The notes beneath the pieces were generated by a model. It searched no databases, was not told where the DNA came from, and was given only the letters and a program-made list of their open reading frames with translations. 57,643 nt of DNA from Deltaproteobacteria bacterium (GTDB lineage: Bacteria; Desulfobacterota; Desulfobulbia; Desulfobulbales; SURF-16), in assembly GCA_016219175.1 (NCBI GenBank), contig JACRCD010000033.1, forward strand, positions 1 to 57,643, read 5' to 3'. Below, piece by piece: positions 8,956-17,032 of this stretch. Within the stretch, counting starts at the first letter, position 1. Every line of letters starts with the position of its first letter. The translations under genes were made by a program, and so were the position numbers.

Positions 8956-10386
8956 ATGAAGACACATCGCAAAAAAACATCACTTATTTCATTTCTTATG
9001 GGGGCGGTCTTTTTTTTACTGACCGCGCCGGCTTTTGCGGAGCGGCCCGACACCTTCGCCCCTCTGGTTGAAAAATACGGGGACACGGTGGTCAATATTT
9101 ACACCACCCAGACCGTCAAGGCGCCGCCCATCCCTTATTTCCCTTTCCAGGACCATCCCGATGTCCCTGAATTTTTTAAAAAATTCTTTGAACAGCAGCA
9201 GCAGGGCGAAGGCTATCATGGCCAGGCAGTGCCTCAGCCGCAGAAACGCACCAGTCTCGGTTCGGGCGTCATAACCTCGGCGGACGGCTACATCATCACC
9301 AACAATCATGTTATCGAAGAGGCTGATGAGATCAACGTCCGTTTTGCCAACCATGAAGAATACGAGGCGAAGATCATCGGCCGCGACCCGAAAACGGATA
9401 TAGCCCTGGTCAAGATCGAACCCAAGCAGCCACTGCCGTTTGTGACTTTCGGTGATTCCGACAAACTACGGGTCGGGGACTGGGTCATCGCCATCGGCAA
9501 TCCCTTTGGTTTTGAGCAGACTGTTACCGCCGGTATTGTCAGCGGCAAGGGCCGCTCGCTTGGCAGCGGTAATTACGAAAATTTCATTCAAACCGACGCC
9601 TCCATCAATCCGGGCAACTCCGGAGGCCCCCTTTTCAACCTCGACGGCGAGATGGTCGGCATCAACTCCGCCATTTACAGCCGCAGCGGCGGCAACATCG
9701 GCATCGGCTTCGCCATCCCGGTCAATATGACCAAAAATGTCATCGAACAATTAAAAACCCATGGCAAGGTAACCCGCGGCTGGCTGGGCGTCATGATTCA
9801 AAGCGTCAGCCAGGATCTGGCCAAGCAGTTCGGTCTTGATAAACCGATCGGCGCCCTGGTCGGCGAGGTAACCCCGGACAGCCCGGCGGAAAAGGCGGGT
9901 ATCCTGCCCGGCGACATCATCATCGCCTATAAAGGCAAGGAAATTTCCCAGATGAATACGCTGCCTACCCTGGTTGCCCAGACCCCTATCGGCGAGAAGG
10001 CTGAAATCACCCTGGTTAGAAAAGGCAAAAAAGAGAACGTCACCATTACCGTCGGCAAACTTGAAGAAGAGGACGAGCTGCATGGCGCGGCAACCCAGGA
10101 GAGCCTCCTGGGTCTGACGGTGCAGGAGCTGACCCCCGAACTTGCTCAATCGCTCAAACTGAAGGAAAAGGAAGGCGTCATAGTGGCGAACGTGGAGCCC
10201 AACTCCACGGCGGCCGAAGTAGGTCTGCGGGCCGGGGATCTCATTCTTGAAGTCAACCGCCAGGAAGTAAAAAATCTGGCCGACTACAACAAGGCCATCG
10301 CGGGAGTCGACAAGAAAGAAAGCTTGCTGCTGCTGGTTAAGCGAGACAGGCATTCCAGGTTTGTGGTGCTGGAACCCCGAAGGTAG
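8956..10386 (+). CDS. degP: DegP/HtrA (Do) family periplasmic serine protease
   Basis: A 476-aa Do-type protease/chaperone for misfolded envelope proteins. The Sec signal peptide runs to AFA at residue 28. The trypsin-like domain has the full triad: His118 (TNNHVIEE), Asp148 (KTDIALVKI) and Ser222 (INPGNSGGPL). A Q-rich LA-loop-like segment spans about residues 79-97. Two PDZ domains follow (about 270-365 and 385-470), with GWLGVMIQ and GLTVQELTP as their entry strands. It lies 55 bp behind the anti-sigma gene, consistent with a sigma-controlled stress protease. DegQ or MucD would be equally fair names. Confidence 0.94.
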   Translation: MKTHRKKTSLISFLMGAVFFLLTAPAFAERPDTFAPLVEKYGDTVVNIYTTQTVKAPPIPYFPFQDHPDVPEFFKKFFEQQQQGEGYHGQAVPQPQKRTSLGSGVITSADGYIITNNHVIEEADEINVRFANHEEYEAKIIGRDPKTDIALVKIEPKQPLPFVTFGDSDKLRVGDWVIAIGNPFGFEQTVTAGIVSGKGRSLGSGNYENFIQTDASINPGNSGGPLFNLDGEMVGINSAIYSRSGGNIGIGFAIPVNMTKNVIEQLKTHGKVTRGWLGVMIQSVSQDLAKQFGLDKPIGALVGEVTPDSPAEKAGILPGDIIIAYKGKEISQMNTLPTLVAQTPIGEKAEITLVRKGKKENVTITVGKLEEEDELHGAATQESLLGLTVQELTPELAQSLKLKEKEGVIVANVEPNSTAAEVGLRAGDLILEVNRQEVKNLADYNKAIAGVDKKESLLLLVKRDRHSRFVVLEPRR

Positions 10387-10458
10387 CCCGCCGACAACTT
10401 GCTTGCAGGAAACGGCTCGAACCGCTTCCTGCAAGCTGCTGCCGAGTTCCGGGTCCAT

Positions 10459-10612
10459 TGCTGACGAAGAAAACCGTTCTCACCTGGGGGGTGGACTTCG
10501 GCAAAATCACCCTGCCGCAGCTCCTCGAGATCAACCACTGGATCGTCATCGTCCTGTGCATCGCCGGGGGGAATCGCGCTTTTCCGCTGGTTTGAGACAA
10601 AAAAGCTGTGAA
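10459..10612 (+). pseudogene. C-terminal remnant of a YeeE/YedE-like (DUF395) transporter
   Basis: From about 10459 the plus strand reads LTKKTVLTWGVDFG, then a membrane-like ITLPQLLEINHWIVIVLCIAGG. It breaks at a run of six G (10566-10571). One base less restores IALFRWFETKKL followed by TGA at 10610-10612. The Trp-rich pre-helix, final hydrophobic helix and W-F-E-x-K-K-x end resemble the last helix of YeeE/YedE sulfur-compound transporters. Only this tail remains and it is frameshifted, so it is a relic. The assignment is tentative because it rests on about 50 residues. Confidence 0.4.
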
Positions 10613-10741
10613 CCAGAGACCCCTTCCTCCTTTTTTCGGGGGGGAGGAGACCCGGGTACCGAGTCAGTTTCAGTGGACCGTGGAGAGGGGTGGTGGCTCA
10701 GAAGGAGATCAAGCGGGAAGTTACGTGGTAGTCGAAGACAT

Positions 10742-11377
10742 TCAGGAAGCACCCCGGACCGCTGCCACCAGCCGGCTGATGAGTTGCGGGTCCTTGCGGC
10801 CCGGTTCTCTTTCAATGGCGGAATTAACGTCCACGGCAAAGGGTTTGACTTGGGCGATGGCCCGGGCCACATTGTCCGGCCCCAGGCCGCCGGCCAGGAT
10901 CAAGGGTTTCCCAGGCCGCAGCTTATGGACAAGTGACCAGTCAAAGGTCTTGCCCGTGCCGCCACCTTGGTTTTTGTCATAGGTATCCAGCAGAAAGCCG
11001 CACACCGCCTCCTCATAGGGGAGAAGGTCCTGGGCGGTGAGCATGTCATGCACCTGAAAGGCCTTTACCACCCTGGTCTGGAACCTGCGGCAATAATCAG
11101 GAGATTCAGCGCCGTGCAGCTGGATAACGGTAAGATTGCAGGAGCGGACAATCTCCGCCACCCGCTCGGGATCCTCATTGCGGAACACCCCCACCGCGGC
11201 GACAAAGGGCGGCAAGCTGGCGACAAGCGCCCTGGCCCGTTCCGGCTCGATATATCTGGGGCTTTCCTTGGCAAAAATAAAACCCAGGGCATCAACTCCC
11301 GCGGCTACGGCATAGCGCACCTCATCCGGGTCGGTCATGCCGCAGATCTTGATCCGTGTCCTGGCTCTCATTAACAT
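10742..11377 (-). CDS. trpF: Phosphoribosylanthranilate isomerase
   Basis: TrpF converts N-(5-phosphoribosyl)-anthranilate to CdRP in tryptophan synthesis. The 211-aa TIM barrel carries KICGMT with the catalytic Cys near the N-terminus, VIQLHGAE, the catalytic Asp in FLLDTYD and the phosphate loop ILAGGLGPDNV. The usual VSSGVE motif near the C-terminus reads VNSAIE, a mild deviation. It lies 5 bp after trpC and closes the trpEGDCF run. trpB and trpA do not follow, so tryptophan synthase must be encoded elsewhere. Confidence 0.95.
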   Translation of the reverse strand: MLMRARTRIKICGMTDPDEVRYAVAAGVDALGFIFAKESPRYIEPERARALVASLPPFVAAVGVFRNEDPERVAEIVRSCNLTVIQLHGAESPDYCRRFQTRVVKAFQVHDMLTAQDLLPYEEAVCGFLLDTYDKNQGGGTGKTFDWSLVHKLRPGKPLILAGGLGPDNVARAIAQVKPFAVDVNSAIEREPGRKDPQLISRLVAAVRGAS

Positions 11378-11382
11378 CCCTT

Positions 11383-12162
11383 CTATCTGCCCATCAACTC
11401 GTGCGCCGCCAGTTCCCTGCCCCCGGCCCGCATGAGGGTTTCCCCGACCAGCACGGCAGTGACGCCCGCCCCGGTCAGACGCCTGATATCCTCCACGTTG
11501 CGGATACCGGATTCGCTGACCACGGGAATCCCTGGCGGTATCAGCCGTTTCAGGCGGAAGGTCGTGTCCAGATCCATGGAGAAATCCCGCAGGTTGCGGT
11601 TGTTAATGCCGATCAGCGGGCTGCCTGCGGCCAGGGCCTTTTCCAGCTCCGGCTCGTCATGCACCTCAACCAGCACGTCCAACCCCAGCTCCCGGCTCTG
11701 GGCCAGGAACTCCCTGATCTGGTTTGTTTCCAGGATGGCGGCGATGAGCAGGATGGCATCGGCGCCGAAGCGGGCGGCCTCCCTGATCTGGGCTTCATGA
11801 ATGATAAAATCCTTCCGCAAAACAGGCAGAGCCACCGCCGCCCGCACCAGGGGAATATAGGCGAGGCTGCCCTGGAAAAATTTCTCATCCGTCAGCACTG
11901 ACATGGCCTGGGCCCCGCCAGCCTGGTACTGTCCGGCAATGTGGACGGGATCAAAATCAGCACAGATGACCCCCTTGGAAGGGGAGGCTTTTTTGGCCTC
12001 GGCAATAAGCGCCATGCCGCCATAACCGGTGAGGGCCCGCTGAAATCCGCGGGGCGGGGCTATTTCCTGGTCAGGGTCACTTAGGCCCCTAGCCAACAGC
12101 GCCTTGACCTCCTCCCGTTTGTGGGCAACGATGGTATCAAGAATCACCTTTTTCTCCCGCAT
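11383..12162 (-). CDS. trpC: Indole-3-glycerol phosphate synthase
   Basis: TrpC closes the indole ring from CdRP. The 259-aa TIM barrel shows the conserved VILDTIVAHKREEV N-terminal helix, the catalytic lysine block AEAKKASPSKG, VLTDEKFFQGS, LRKDFIIHEAQI and the phosphate-binding SESGIRNVEDIRRL. The start MREKKVILD is taken as the family-typical one; codons farther upstream lie inside trpD and look unlike the family. It overlaps trpD by 26 bp, implying coupled translation. Confidence 0.96.
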   Translation of the reverse strand: MREKKVILDTIVAHKREEVKALLARGLSDPDQEIAPPRGFQRALTGYGGMALIAEAKKASPSKGVICADFDPVHIAGQYQAGGAQAMSVLTDEKFFQGSLAYIPLVRAAVALPVLRKDFIIHEAQIREAARFGADAILLIAAILETNQIREFLAQSRELGLDVLVEVHDEPELEKALAAGSPLIGINNRNLRDFSMDLDTTFRLKRLIPPGIPVVSESGIRNVEDIRRLTGAGVTAVLVGETLMRAGGRELAAHELMGR

Positions 12163-13177
12163 CCCGGCAGAATTGCACCAGGGCCTCAAGTTTGGCCAGA
12201 GCCGCGCCCGAGGCAATGGTCTTGCCGGCCAGTTCCACCCCGGCCCGCAGGTCAGCCGCCCGGCCGGCAGCCATCAGGGCCGCGCCGCTGTTCATCAGCA
12301 CCATGTCAAGACGGGACCCCGGTTCGCCGCGCAGCACCGAGCGCAGCTGATCCGCGGAGATCTCCGCCGTCAGGCCGCCTTGAATGTCCGCCAGGGTGGC
12401 CCGGGACAGGCCGACATCCTCCGGGCTGATGACATAGCAGCTGACCTTGCCGTCATGCAGATCAGCCACCGCAGTCTTGCCGGTAATGGTTATCTCATCG
12501 ATATTACCTTCCCCGCAGACAACCAGGGCGCGTTTGACCGCGAACCTGGCCAGGACATGGGCAAGTTTTTCAATAAGGGCGGCGGAATAGACCCCGAGCA
12601 CATAGACATTGGCGTTGGCCGGATTGGTAAGGGGACCGAGCATATTGAACACGGTCCTGATGCCGATCTCCCGGCGCGGACCGATGGCATACTTCATGGC
12701 GCCGTGCAGCATGGGGGCAAACATGAAACCGATGCCCACCGTGCGGATACACCGGCCGATCTGCTCGGCATTCAGGCTGAGATCAACGCCCAGGGCCTCC
12801 AGCACATCGGCGCTGCCGCAGTGACTGGAAACGGAACGATTGCCGTGCTTGGCGACCCGCAACCCGGCCCCGGCCACCACAAAGGCCGAGGTGGTGGAAA
12901 CATTGAAGGTGCCGGAGGCATCGCCGCCCGTGCCGCAGGTATCGACCAGGATTTCTCCGGGATCCGCGCCATCCACATGGGTAGCCTTCTCGCGCATGAC
13001 CCGGGCGGCGCCGGTTATTTCATCAATGGTTTCACCCTTCATGCGCAGGGCGGTGATAAAGGCGCCGATCTGGGCCGGAGTAGCCTCGCCGCCCATGATT
13101 TCGTTCATCACCCCGACCATTTCCTCTTCGGAAAGATCCTGCCCCGCCACAACTCTGCCAATGGCTTCCTTGATCAT
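12137..13177 (-). CDS. trpD: Anthranilate phosphoribosyltransferase
   Basis: TrpD joins anthranilate to PRPP. The 346-aa protein has the PRPP-binding glycine loop CGTGGDASGTFNVST, the KHGNRSVSSHCGSADVLE anthranilate-site block and GEGNIDEIT. GGAGAGG lies 9 bases before the ATG. Upstream, about 235 bp separate it from trpG. Most of that is a MITE-like element, so the operon either reads through the insertion or is split in two. Confidence 0.96.
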   Translation of the reverse strand: MIKEAIGRVVAGQDLSEEEMVGVMNEIMGGEATPAQIGAFITALRMKGETIDEITGAARVMREKATHVDGADPGEILVDTCGTGGDASGTFNVSTTSAFVVAGAGLRVAKHGNRSVSSHCGSADVLEALGVDLSLNAEQIGRCIRTVGIGFMFAPMLHGAMKYAIGPRREIGIRTVFNMLGPLTNPANANVYVLGVYSAALIEKLAHVLARFAVKRALVVCGEGNIDEITITGKTAVADLHDGKVSCYVISPEDVGLSRATLADIQGGLTAEISADQLRSVLRGEPGSRLDMVLMNSGAALMAAGRAADLRAGVELAGKTIASGAALAKLEALVQFCRDAGEKGDS

Positions 13178-13204
13178 TGTTTATATCCTCTCCAAGCACA
13201 GGGT

Positions 13205-13235
13205 CTAACAGCCCTCAGGCTACAGCCTAATCAAA
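13205..13235. repeat. Family D repeat fragment
   Basis: AGGCTACAGCCTAATCAA here matches GGCTACAGCCTAATCAA at about 53441-53460. It abuts the family A element just to the right. Confidence 0.5.
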
Positions 13236-13242
13236 CAAATTA

Positions 13243-13407
13243 TTGATGAACTCGTAAAAAGTCGGCGACAAAGCCCGGATGGCTAAGTAACAAAATTCGA
13301 TATACAAGGCGTAGTGTATTTTTGAGAGTGAGGCTATACATGCGGTATGCCGAACGAACAAAAATACGCTACAACGCAGTAGATCGGATTTTTTACGACG
13401 CCATCAA
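13243..13407. mobile_element. MITE-like element, family A copy 2 (inside the trp operon)
   Basis: About 165 bp, inverted relative to copies 1 and 3. It runs from TTGATGAACTCGTAAAAAG to TTTTTTACGACGCCATCAA. Its interior (ATATACAAGGCGTAGTG, CTACAACGCAGTAGATCGG) is nearly the reverse complement of copy 3. It sits between trpG and trpD, and the trp genes on both sides are intact. Confidence 0.8.
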
Positions 13408-13411
13408 TTAT

Positions 13412-13993
13412 TTACAACATCTTCTCATAGTCGGGGCTGACAAAATTTTTCAGCAGCCGCACCCCATGGGGGGTCATGATGGATTCCGGATGGAACTGCA
13501 CCCCTTCCACCATCAAGGTCTTATGGCGCACACCCATCAGCTCGCCCTGGGCCGTGCGGGCCGTAACGATGAGGCAATCGGGCAGATCAACATCCGAAAC
13601 CACCAGGGAATGGTAGCGCATGGCGTCAAAAGGGTTCGGCAGGCCGTTAAAAACACCCTTGCCGTCATGACGGATGGAACTTGTCTTGCCGTGCATGACG
13701 CGGCCCGCCCGCACCGTTTTCCCGCCAAAGGCCTCGCCTATGGCCTGATGGCCCAGACAGACGCCAAGCACGGGGATGATGCCGGCAAAATGACGGATTG
13801 CCTCAATGGATATGCCGGCCTGCATCGGATCGCACGGGCCGGGCGAGATCAGGAGACGATCCGGCTTTATTTTTTCAATACCGTCAATATCAATCTTGTC
13901 ATTGCGGAAGACCAGGAGCTCCTCGCCAAAGCCGCCGATGGTCTGCACGATATTGTAGGTAAACGAATCATAATTATCGATAATGACAATCAT
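13412..13993 (-). CDS. trpG: Anthranilate synthase component II (glutamine amidotransferase)
   Basis: The 193-aa class-I glutaminase subunit supplies ammonia to TrpE. The nucleophile Cys is in GVCLGHQAIGEAFGG, and the His-Glu pair is in VQFHPESI. The N-terminal IDNYDSFTYNI is diagnostic of TrpG/PabA. It may also serve para-aminobenzoate synthesis, because PabA and TrpG cannot be separated by sequence alone. The gene starts 5 bp after trpE. The family A element begins 4 bp beyond its stop. Confidence 0.95.
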   Translation of the reverse strand: MIVIIDNYDSFTYNIVQTIGGFGEELLVFRNDKIDIDGIEKIKPDRLLISPGPCDPMQAGISIEAIRHFAGIIPVLGVCLGHQAIGEAFGGKTVRAGRVMHGKTSSIRHDGKGVFNGLPNPFDAMRYHSLVVSDVDLPDCLIVTARTAQGELMGVRHKTLMVEGVQFHPESIMTPHGVRLLKNFVSPDYEKML

Positions 13994-13998
13994 AGCAG

Positions 13999-15483
13999 TT
14001 AAAATCCTTTCTCGGCCAACTCCACCGCGCGTCTCAGCCCCCGCGATTTGTTAAGCGTCTCCTGGAACTCCATTTCCGGATCGGAATCAGCGACAATGCC
14101 GGCCCCTGCCTGCACCCACAGATCATCACCCTGCAGCACAAAGGTTCTGATGGTGATACAGAAATCCATGTTCCCTGAAAAGCCGAAATAACCCACTGCC
14201 CCGGCATAGGGCCCGCGCCTTTCCGGTTCCAGATCCTCAATAATCTCCATGGCCCGGATCTTGGGGGCGCCTGTCACGGTGCCGGCCGGGAAACAGGCCC
14301 GCACCACGTCAAACTGATCCTTGCCGGCAGCTAGCCTGCCCCGCACCCCGGAGACAATATGCATGACATGACTGTAACGCTCGATCACCAGCAGGTCATG
14401 GGTTTCCACCGAGCCGTATTCGGCAACCCGGCCCACGTCATTGCGGCCCAGATCAACAAGCATCAGGTGTTCGGCCCGTTCCTTCGGATCAGCCAGCAAT
14501 TCCTTTTCCAGGGCCAGGTCCTCTTCCCTGTTTTTCCCCCTGGGCCTGGTGCCGGCGATGGGCCGCAGCTCAATTTTATTGTCCTCAAGCCTTACCAGGA
14601 TTTCCGGCGACGAACCGATCTGAATAGTATTGCCGAGCTTGAGATAGAACAGATAGGGACTGGGGTTGATATGGCGCAGCGCCCGGTACAGCATGAAGGG
14701 CGGCAGATCCGTTTTGGTATGAAAACGCTGGGAGAGCACGACCTGGATGATGTCGCCCGCCATGATATATTCCTTGGCCCGGGCCACCATCTCCTTAAAG
14801 GACTCCGCGGACATGTTGGACTCAAAGACATGTTTGCCGCCATTGGCGTCGGCATCAACCACATCATAGGGCAGCGGCCTGCGCCTGAGCCGTTTGATCA
14901 TGGCGTCAATGCGCTGGCAGGCCTTCTGATACTGGTCATCCAGATCAGCGCCTTCCTCCAGCACCACACAATTCACCACGGTCAGATTCTGTTTGAGATT
15001 ATCATAGATGAGAACCATGCGGGGAACCATGAACGAGCTGTCGGGAAAATCAGCAAGGGGAGGGTTGATGTCAGGCAGTCTCTCCATGAACCTGACCATG
15101 TCATAGCCGAGATAACCGACCGCTCCCCCGAAAAATCGCGGCAGAAAATCACTGTCCCGGCAGGCGCCAAAAGAGTCCAGGATATTCTGCAACTCCGCCA
15201 GGGGCTCACCCGAACGTTCCTCCGTTCGCCCATCCCGCCGGATGACAATTTTTTCCCCATGACTTGTAAAAGTGAGGAGCGGATCAAGGCCGATAAAGGA
15301 ATAACGGCCCCATTTTTCTCCGCCTTCCAGACTTTCCAGCAAGAAGGCATGGGACTCATCCCCGGCTACCTTGGCAAAAACAGTCAACGGCGTATCAAGA
15401 TCAGCGACAATCTCCCGGCAGACGGGGATCAGCCTTGCTTTTTCCGTCAGTTTTTTAAAATCAACCAGCGCAGGTTGGTACAT
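13999..15483 (-). CDS. trpE: Anthranilate synthase component I
   Basis: TrpE makes anthranilate from chorismate and ammonia. The 494 aa include the tryptophan feedback-site signature LLES in AFLLESLEGGEKWGRYSFIG and the chorismate-binding catalytic half: IAGTRPRGKNREED, DLGRNDVGRV, GTVTGAPKIRAMEIIEDLEP and QAGAGIVADSDPE. The start MYQPALVDFKK is preferred: GGAGG lies 10 bases upstream and the farther in-frame codons are unlike the family. No tryptophan-rich leader peptide is visible upstream. Confidence 0.96.
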   Translation of the reverse strand: MYQPALVDFKKLTEKARLIPVCREIVADLDTPLTVFAKVAGDESHAFLLESLEGGEKWGRYSFIGLDPLLTFTSHGEKIVIRRDGRTEERSGEPLAELQNILDSFGACRDSDFLPRFFGGAVGYLGYDMVRFMERLPDINPPLADFPDSSFMVPRMVLIYDNLKQNLTVVNCVVLEEGADLDDQYQKACQRIDAMIKRLRRRPLPYDVVDADANGGKHVFESNMSAESFKEMVARAKEYIMAGDIIQVVLSQRFHTKTDLPPFMLYRALRHINPSPYLFYLKLGNTIQIGSSPEILVRLEDNKIELRPIAGTRPRGKNREEDLALEKELLADPKERAEHLMLVDLGRNDVGRVAEYGSVETHDLLVIERYSHVMHIVSGVRGRLAAGKDQFDVVRACFPAGTVTGAPKIRAMEIIEDLEPERRGPYAGAVGYFGFSGNMDFCITIRTFVLQGDDLWVQAGAGIVADSDPEMEFQETLNKSRGLRRAVELAEKGF

Positions 15484-15626
15484 CACACTTAAACCTCCAT
15501 GGCCAGTAACAGACCGCACCCCAGGAGCGCCGCCCAAAAAAAAAGCCATGGGGACCATCAAGGCGCCCATGGCGTACCATTTTGTGCGTTACCGATTACA
15601 AGCAGTTGACTCCGTCATTGCTTATA

Positions 15627-15644
15627 ACCCCTGCGGACAGGGGT
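15627..15644 (-). terminator. Possible hairpin after rpsT
   Basis: ACCCCTG facing CAGGGGT with a 4-base loop lies 18 bp past the rpsT stop. No T-run follows on the minus strand, so it may be a weak terminator or an mRNA-stabilising hairpin between rpsT and trpE. Confidence 0.35.
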
Positions 15645-15661
15645 ACCGGTCTACTCCCGGG

Positions 15662-15946
15662 CTAAGCAGCGGGCTGTGAGCCGGCAATCAAGCTGTTAAC
15701 ACGTTTGGTCAGCCGGGAAACTTTCCGGGATGCGGTCCTTTTATGCAGGGTGCCTTTTGAGGCGGCCTTCTGGATGGCGGGGATCGCCGCCTGTAAGGCC
15801 TCCTGGGCCTGCTCAACCGACTGTTGCTCAATGGCTGCGTCCACCGCCCGAACTACGGTTTTCACCTTGCTGCGGTTTGACCGGTTCCGCGCCCTGTGGT
15901 CAAGACTTTGCCGATTTCTTTTTAAAGCAGATTTGTGGTTAGCCAA
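15662..15946 (-). CDS. rpsT: 30S ribosomal protein S20
   Basis: S20 binds 16S rRNA in the small subunit. The 94-aa basic protein shows the family start MANHKSALKRNRQS and the KGTLHKRTASRKVSRLTKRVN block. The start codon is TTG, with GAGGAG 7 bases upstream. No ATG gives the conserved N-terminus. Enterobacterial rpsT also uses UUG, where it is linked to autoregulation. A consensus promoter lies about 100 bp upstream. Confidence 0.96.
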   Translation of the reverse strand: MANHKSALKRNRQSLDHRARNRSNRSKVKTVVRAVDAAIEQQSVEQAQEALQAAIPAIQKAASKGTLHKRTASRKVSRLTKRVNSLIAGSQPAA

Positions 15947-16053
15947 AATAATTCTCCTCTTAATACTTTATAGGAACCCGCGAATAAAGCGTTCTGGCGG
16001 GATTCCATTATGAATTCAAAACAGATGAATCAGTTCCACATTAAAAAAGGGAA

Positions 16054-16082
16054 TATATAATTTACTTTGCGTGCTCTGTCAA
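16054..16082 (-). promoter_or_regulatory. Sigma-70 promoter for rpsT
   Basis: On the minus strand TTGACA (16077-16082), a 17-bp spacer and TATATA (16054-16059) form a near-consensus promoter. Transcription would start near 16046, giving an rpsT leader of about 100 nt. Confidence 0.75.
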
Positions 16083-16240
16083 GAAGCAACCTTTTGTTTC
16101 TTTTTTCAAAAAAAATAGCCTTCCCAGCCACTCCCCCCTCGCATAATCACTCATATTCATATATAGTTAAACGAGATACATTCACCGACCATCACTTTCC
16201 ATTCACCGCAAGATATCCGCAAGGGAAAAATTTAGATTTC

Positions 16241-17032
16241 ATGCTTGACGTTCTTAAAACCCTACGCTGGCAGGATGTTGTCGATATCCTCCTTGTTTCC
16301 TATATTATCTATCGGATAATTCTTATCATCAAGGGAACAAGAGCAGCCCAGATGCTGATCGGCATCGGCATCCTGATCGTGGTCTATTTCGGCGCGAGGG
16401 AACTCGAGTTCATGACGCTTTACTGGCTGCTGGGGATGTTCCTCAGCTCTATTTTCCTCGTTATCATCATTGTTTTTCAACGCGACATACGCAGGGCCCT
16501 GACCCAGGTCGGCCAGACCCCTTTTACGAAAAATACCGAGGAAACAGCCGATTCAATCGATGAGATCGTCCATGCCGCCAGCTATCTTGCCAATAAAAAG
16601 ATCGGCGGACTCATTGTTATTGAGAGGGAAACAGGACTCAAGGATTATGTGGAATCATCTCACATTATAGACGCCAAACTCAGCATGGAACTTCTGGTCA
16701 GTCTTTTTCAGACGGGTTCCCCCCTGCACGACGGCGGGGTTATCGTCCATAAGGATCGCATCCTCACGGCGCGCTCCGTTCTGCCCTTGACCAGAAACCC
16801 CTTTATCAGTAAAAAACTGGGAACCCGCCATCGGGCCGCCATCGGCATTTCAGAGGAAACGGACGCCGTCGTCGTGGTTGTTTCCGAGGAAACGAGCCAG
16901 ATCTCCCTGGTCCTGCATGGCGGCATCACCAGCGGTCTGGACATTCCTTCATTAAACAACCGGCTTGAAGCAATTTTAACCCCGAAAGAATTTGACACAA
17001 CCAAATGGAAAAACTGGCTTCAAAGAAAATAA
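16241..17032 (+). CDS. cdaA: Diadenylate cyclase CdaA
   Basis: CdaA makes the second messenger c-di-AMP from two ATP at the inner membrane. The 263-aa protein has three N-terminal membrane spans (about 13-30, 36-52, 59-80) and a DisA_N catalytic domain. The RHR motif is present at GTRHRA (196-198). The usual DGA motif reads DGG (PLHDGGVIV, 164-166). The gene order cdaA-cdaR-glmM is the classical linkage of c-di-AMP synthesis to peptidoglycan precursor supply. The start MLDVLKTLRW follows family length, although its purine-rich site (AAGGG) is 15 bases away. Confidence 0.93.
   Translation: MLDVLKTLRWQDVVDILLVSYIIYRIILIIKGTRAAQMLIGIGILIVVYFGARELEFMTLYWLLGMFLSSIFLVIIIVFQRDIRRALTQVGQTPFTKNTEETADSIDEIVHAASYLANKKIGGLIVIERETGLKDYVESSHIIDAKLSMELLVSLFQTGSPLHDGGVIVHKDRILTARSVLPLTRNPFISKKLGTRHRAAIGISEETDAVVVVVSEETSQISLVLHGGITSGLDIPSLNNRLEAILTPKEFDTTKWKNWLQRK

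Noticed and set aside
13322-14002. 226-codon plus-strand frame across the family A element
   Set aside because: It begins in a MITE-like repeat and continues antisense to trpG.
15484-15661. tRNA gene or trp leader peptide between rpsT and trpE
   Set aside because: No cloverleaf could be folded by eye and no tandem Trp codons occur in a short ORF.
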